A DNA stretch of 64,000 bases, taken from Bugula neritina (lineage: Eukaryota > Bryozoa > Gymnolaemata > Cheilostomatida > Bugulidae). The position numbers and the translations under genes were made by a program. The notes below the pieces were generated by a model that saw nothing but the letters and a program-made list of their open reading frames with translations, was not told the origin of the DNA and ran no database searches. Location of the stretch: positions 810,680 through 874,679 of the forward strand of contig OZ037767.1 of the NCBI GenBank assembly GCA_964035545.1, written 5' to 3'. Below, one piece after another: positions 61,211-64,000 of this stretch. Every line of letters begins with the position of its first letter. The first letter of the stretch is position 1.

Positions 61211-64000
61211 CTAATTATGAAGACTCTTTTATCTATTGCTCCACTTCCGTAAATAATAAGTTTTTTTGTGTAATTGGAATGAAAAAAGCTATGGACTTTG
61301 CAATCCAATGATTATAACTGATGTGAAAGTTAGGAGTTATCTCAATAATGCATGGCTGATATTTTGGTACAACTATGTATAAATCTAGCATTGCTTCATG
61401 TGCAAAACACATATTATATTATGCCATGAATCTGCGCAGTGACCAGAGATTATACTGCATGATCACGAGAACTATATTATATAATTCTTAAACATAATAA
61501 ACATACATTGTTTGAATAATGGTAATCATGAACAGCTAAATATGTGATTAGCTGTTCATATAGTTAACACCGGTTGAAAGTAAGTTCCTTTAATGTCATA
61601 TTTTTGACAAACTATTTTTAGATTAATGGCAAGTATAATACATTGTCAATGGCTAGCTCAAGTTTTGAAACTTTAACTTGCTTAAATTCCCATAATTTTA
61701 AAAAATGGCTTTTATATCTAAATAAATAATGGTATAATAAAATATGACTGTCACATTAGGAGGCTTTCTATAATTTTGCAAAAAAACCGGAGCAATAGCT
61801 CTTGGAACAGAAAAACATGGTGCTATTCGTCAATACCTATGTCATACTTTGTTATTAAATTATGTCAGCATATATTTCTTCTCTGTACAACAGACAGCTA
61901 TGGTAACGAGTTTAGTTATTCAACTAATTAAATTTAGTCAACTGAAATAATGATTTCACGTAAGAAATTAGCATAAGACTTCTAAGTATGTACTCTGCAT
62001 GACTTATACTATTAAAATACAGAATAATTTGCATAAATTCAAAGCCCTGAGAATAAGCTGTCTGTATAAATGAATTAATCATAGATGTAGAGTGAATAAG
62101 GGAGGCAATGGCGCTGCGTGATGTATTTCAAGCATTAGTGTTCGACATCTATAATCAATTTACAGCTAGCCCTATTAGTTTATTGATTGGAAGATGGTAA
62201 ACCAATTACTTGCCAATATAGATCTGCCTGTAAAACTTAAATGACCCAAAATAATAGGCAGAAACTTTGAACTTCTGTCAAAGAAAACTAGTATAGTTGA
62301 AATTTCAAAACATTCAAAATAAATTGGCTAAAAATATTCCATGTCTTAATTATTGCAACTATATATTAATTACCCTTTTACATTTCTTTTAGAAACTAGC
62401 CAATGTACACCAATTATTATAATATATAATATTGGCGAGAGAATGGTGCATCTAATTTTAGTTGGTCAGTGTTGGGGTTTCCTAGAGAACGCCAACTCTA
62501 TTCTAAAGACACCCGGCCTTAAAATTTGCGCGGCTTATGACTAACTACAGATTATTACGATCTCGTTGGATCGTCAGCTGTTTAGAGCCGCGCAATTTTA
62601 GTTTATAAATTTGCGCGCTAACAAACCAATAAAAATACAGTTGGACGCAATTAAGTAAAAGTAATTTCTATTTATTTTCAGAAGTACGTCTGGAAATTAT
62701 TATTGCTTTATTGTGTTTATTTCGTAAAATTTTAAATAGAAACAGCAAAACTTATCTTCTTGTAAAATACTACACAAACTGTGAGCGCGTATAATTTTAC
62801 ATACGCGGAGCACTGGCTCCGTAAATTTCCCGGCCACCTTGCCTAACCTGTAAGTTTTACAACACGATCAGTGTATCGTATTGTTGCTGCAGCAAACTCG
62901 TATAAAAATCTGCATGAGTTTAATGCCGCTTAATTAATAGAAAAAAAAGAAGAAAAAGCGAATGTGGTAAGATATTACAGACATAACATTCTAGTGCATT
63001 TTGATTAATGTGGACAAAAGATATTATTATTTTTGTCCCGGTCAGACCGATACTCAATCCGAGTCTCAGTCTGGGTGTGATGTTGGTATTGAGTTTGACT
63101 GTCACTGTGAGTGTTGTAAGTTTTCCTGTTGTCTGTTGGCGTTGCTGTCTGTGTCGGTATCGCTGTATGTGAATGTCAGTTTAACACTCGCATTGACCCT
63201 CGCAGCCAATATGAATATCGCTATCAGTATCAACCTCGCTATCAGGTAGAGGTATCAAAAGTTCATTTTCAGTGTCACTGTCACAGTCACTGTCAGCGTG
63301 AGTGCGAGTCAGAGTACCATAGCCCATACTGATACTTAGTCTTATACATATAGTTATAGTAGACCTATGCTTAAACTAAGACTAAAACCAAATATTGATA
63401 CCTAGGGATAGTCATAGTGATGGAGAGTAACTGTAAGCGTTGTAGCGTTTGTTTTCTGTAACCCGGTGCAGTCGAGGTTGATATGATAAGTGAATTTGGT
63501 GTTATTAACAAAGTCCAGTTTCACCAAAAATTTCATTTGTAGATGTTAATATCACTGATAGTCAAAGCGTGAAGGTGTTACTTTTGGCCAAGCTTTTAAA
63601 TTCAACACATTTTCACTTTGGCATTGCGATAGTTTGACTTCATAATTTTATAATGATAATCGTATTATTTATGTAAACATTATTGCTTAACCCTGTGGTA
63701 ATCTTGCACGTGCTGAGTGTGATAATGCTGTAGTAAGACTAAGTATCGTGATATTAAATTTAATAATTATAATAATTATGCTATGACTAATGAGTGTATA
63801 TAATAGTTTTACTAAAAAAGTCGATCTAATACTAATAACAGTGGTGATTGTTATTATAATTAGTTATACTTGTACTTGATACTTAGAAATATTGATGCTC
63901 ATAATTATTGGCTAAGTTGCAAAGTATCAATTTGTCTTGGCACTAGTAGTGCATTACTAACCTACTAGTATTCCTACTCACTGTGAATATGGTTTGTATA
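61211..64000. other. Right-hand 2.8 kb, no gene seen
   Basis: AT-rich. A GC-richer stretch at 62500-62850 carries a hairpin. At 63040-63330 lies a degenerate gtcactgtcacagtcactgt-like region that is open in two frames without a recognisable protein. May be upstream sequence of a gene beyond the edge. Confidence 0.5.
62520..62600. other. ~80-nt imperfect hairpin with ttgcgcggct arms
   Basis: taaaatttgcgcggct at 62520-62535 pairs with agccgcgcaatttta at 62586-62600 with one bulge, and inner segments (ctaactacag with cagctgtttag, acgatc with gatcgt) continue the fold. A third ttgcgcgc follows at 62611. Could be a short MITE remnant or a structured RNA. Confidence 0.6.

Noticed and set aside
63001..63332. 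Two overlapping ORFs with Cys/Ser/Val-rich or Gln/Tyr/His-rich products
   Set aside because: Composition follows the degenerate gtcactgt-like repeat; open in two frames, as repeats often are.

Overview
This is nuclear DNA from an invertebrate animal. Every recognisable gene is a metazoan gene split by GT-AG introns: a Gq-class G protein alpha subunit, the BCKDH E1-alpha subunit, a BAZ1A/ACF1 chromatin-remodelling subunit, an alpha-carbonic anhydrase, a FEZ/UNC-76 adaptor and a CD225/dispanin membrane protein. A plant/fungal-type secreted haem peroxidase starts at the left edge. Such peroxidases occur in some invertebrates and are absent from vertebrates. Intergenic DNA is AT-rich, and introns are packed with short tandem repeats. 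I cannot name the species. A sponge or another early-branching or marine invertebrate would fit, but this is weakly supported.

Layout. 1-285 (-): 5' part of the haem peroxidase gene. 286-11.7 kb: gene-poor, with minisatellites and a 2-kb foldback element with ~0.86-kb inverted arms. 11.7-16.3 kb (+): Gq-alpha, 8 exons, 354 aa. 17.8-21.4 kb (-): BCKDHA, 7 exons, 433 aa, convergent with Gq-alpha. 22.1-26.8 kb (-): an intact Ty3/gypsy retrotransposon with identical LTRs and a 5-bp target duplication. 28.4-39.2 kb (+): BAZ1A/ACF1, 26 exons, 1467 aa. 40.1-44.3 kb (+): carbonic anhydrase, 6 exons, 267 aa. 45.4-53.7 kb (-): FEZ, 10 coding exons, 395 aa, with a 2.4-kb 28-bp satellite in one intron. 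57.2-58.8 kb (+): a small unrecognised single-pass membrane protein. 59.8-61.2 kb (+): dispanin, 2 exons, 123 aa. 61.2-64 kb: no gene seen.

Exon models were built by hand from splice consensus, conserved phase and family similarity recalled from memory. For Gq-alpha, BCKDHA, BAZ1A, carbonic anhydrase and FEZ, all exon phases join without a frameshift and the protein lengths are close to the vertebrate orthologues. The genes are unrelated housekeeping and signalling genes and do not form a functional cluster.

The most unusual property is that many minisatellites include the splice sites themselves. In Gq-alpha, the end of exon 3 plus its donor is repeated six times at exact 30-bp spacing, and the end of exon 5 plus its donor is duplicated in frame. 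BCKDHA and several BAZ1A introns show the same at donors or acceptors. Most alternative sites I translated lead straight to a stop codon. The exon 5 duplication would instead add 12 residues to switch III.
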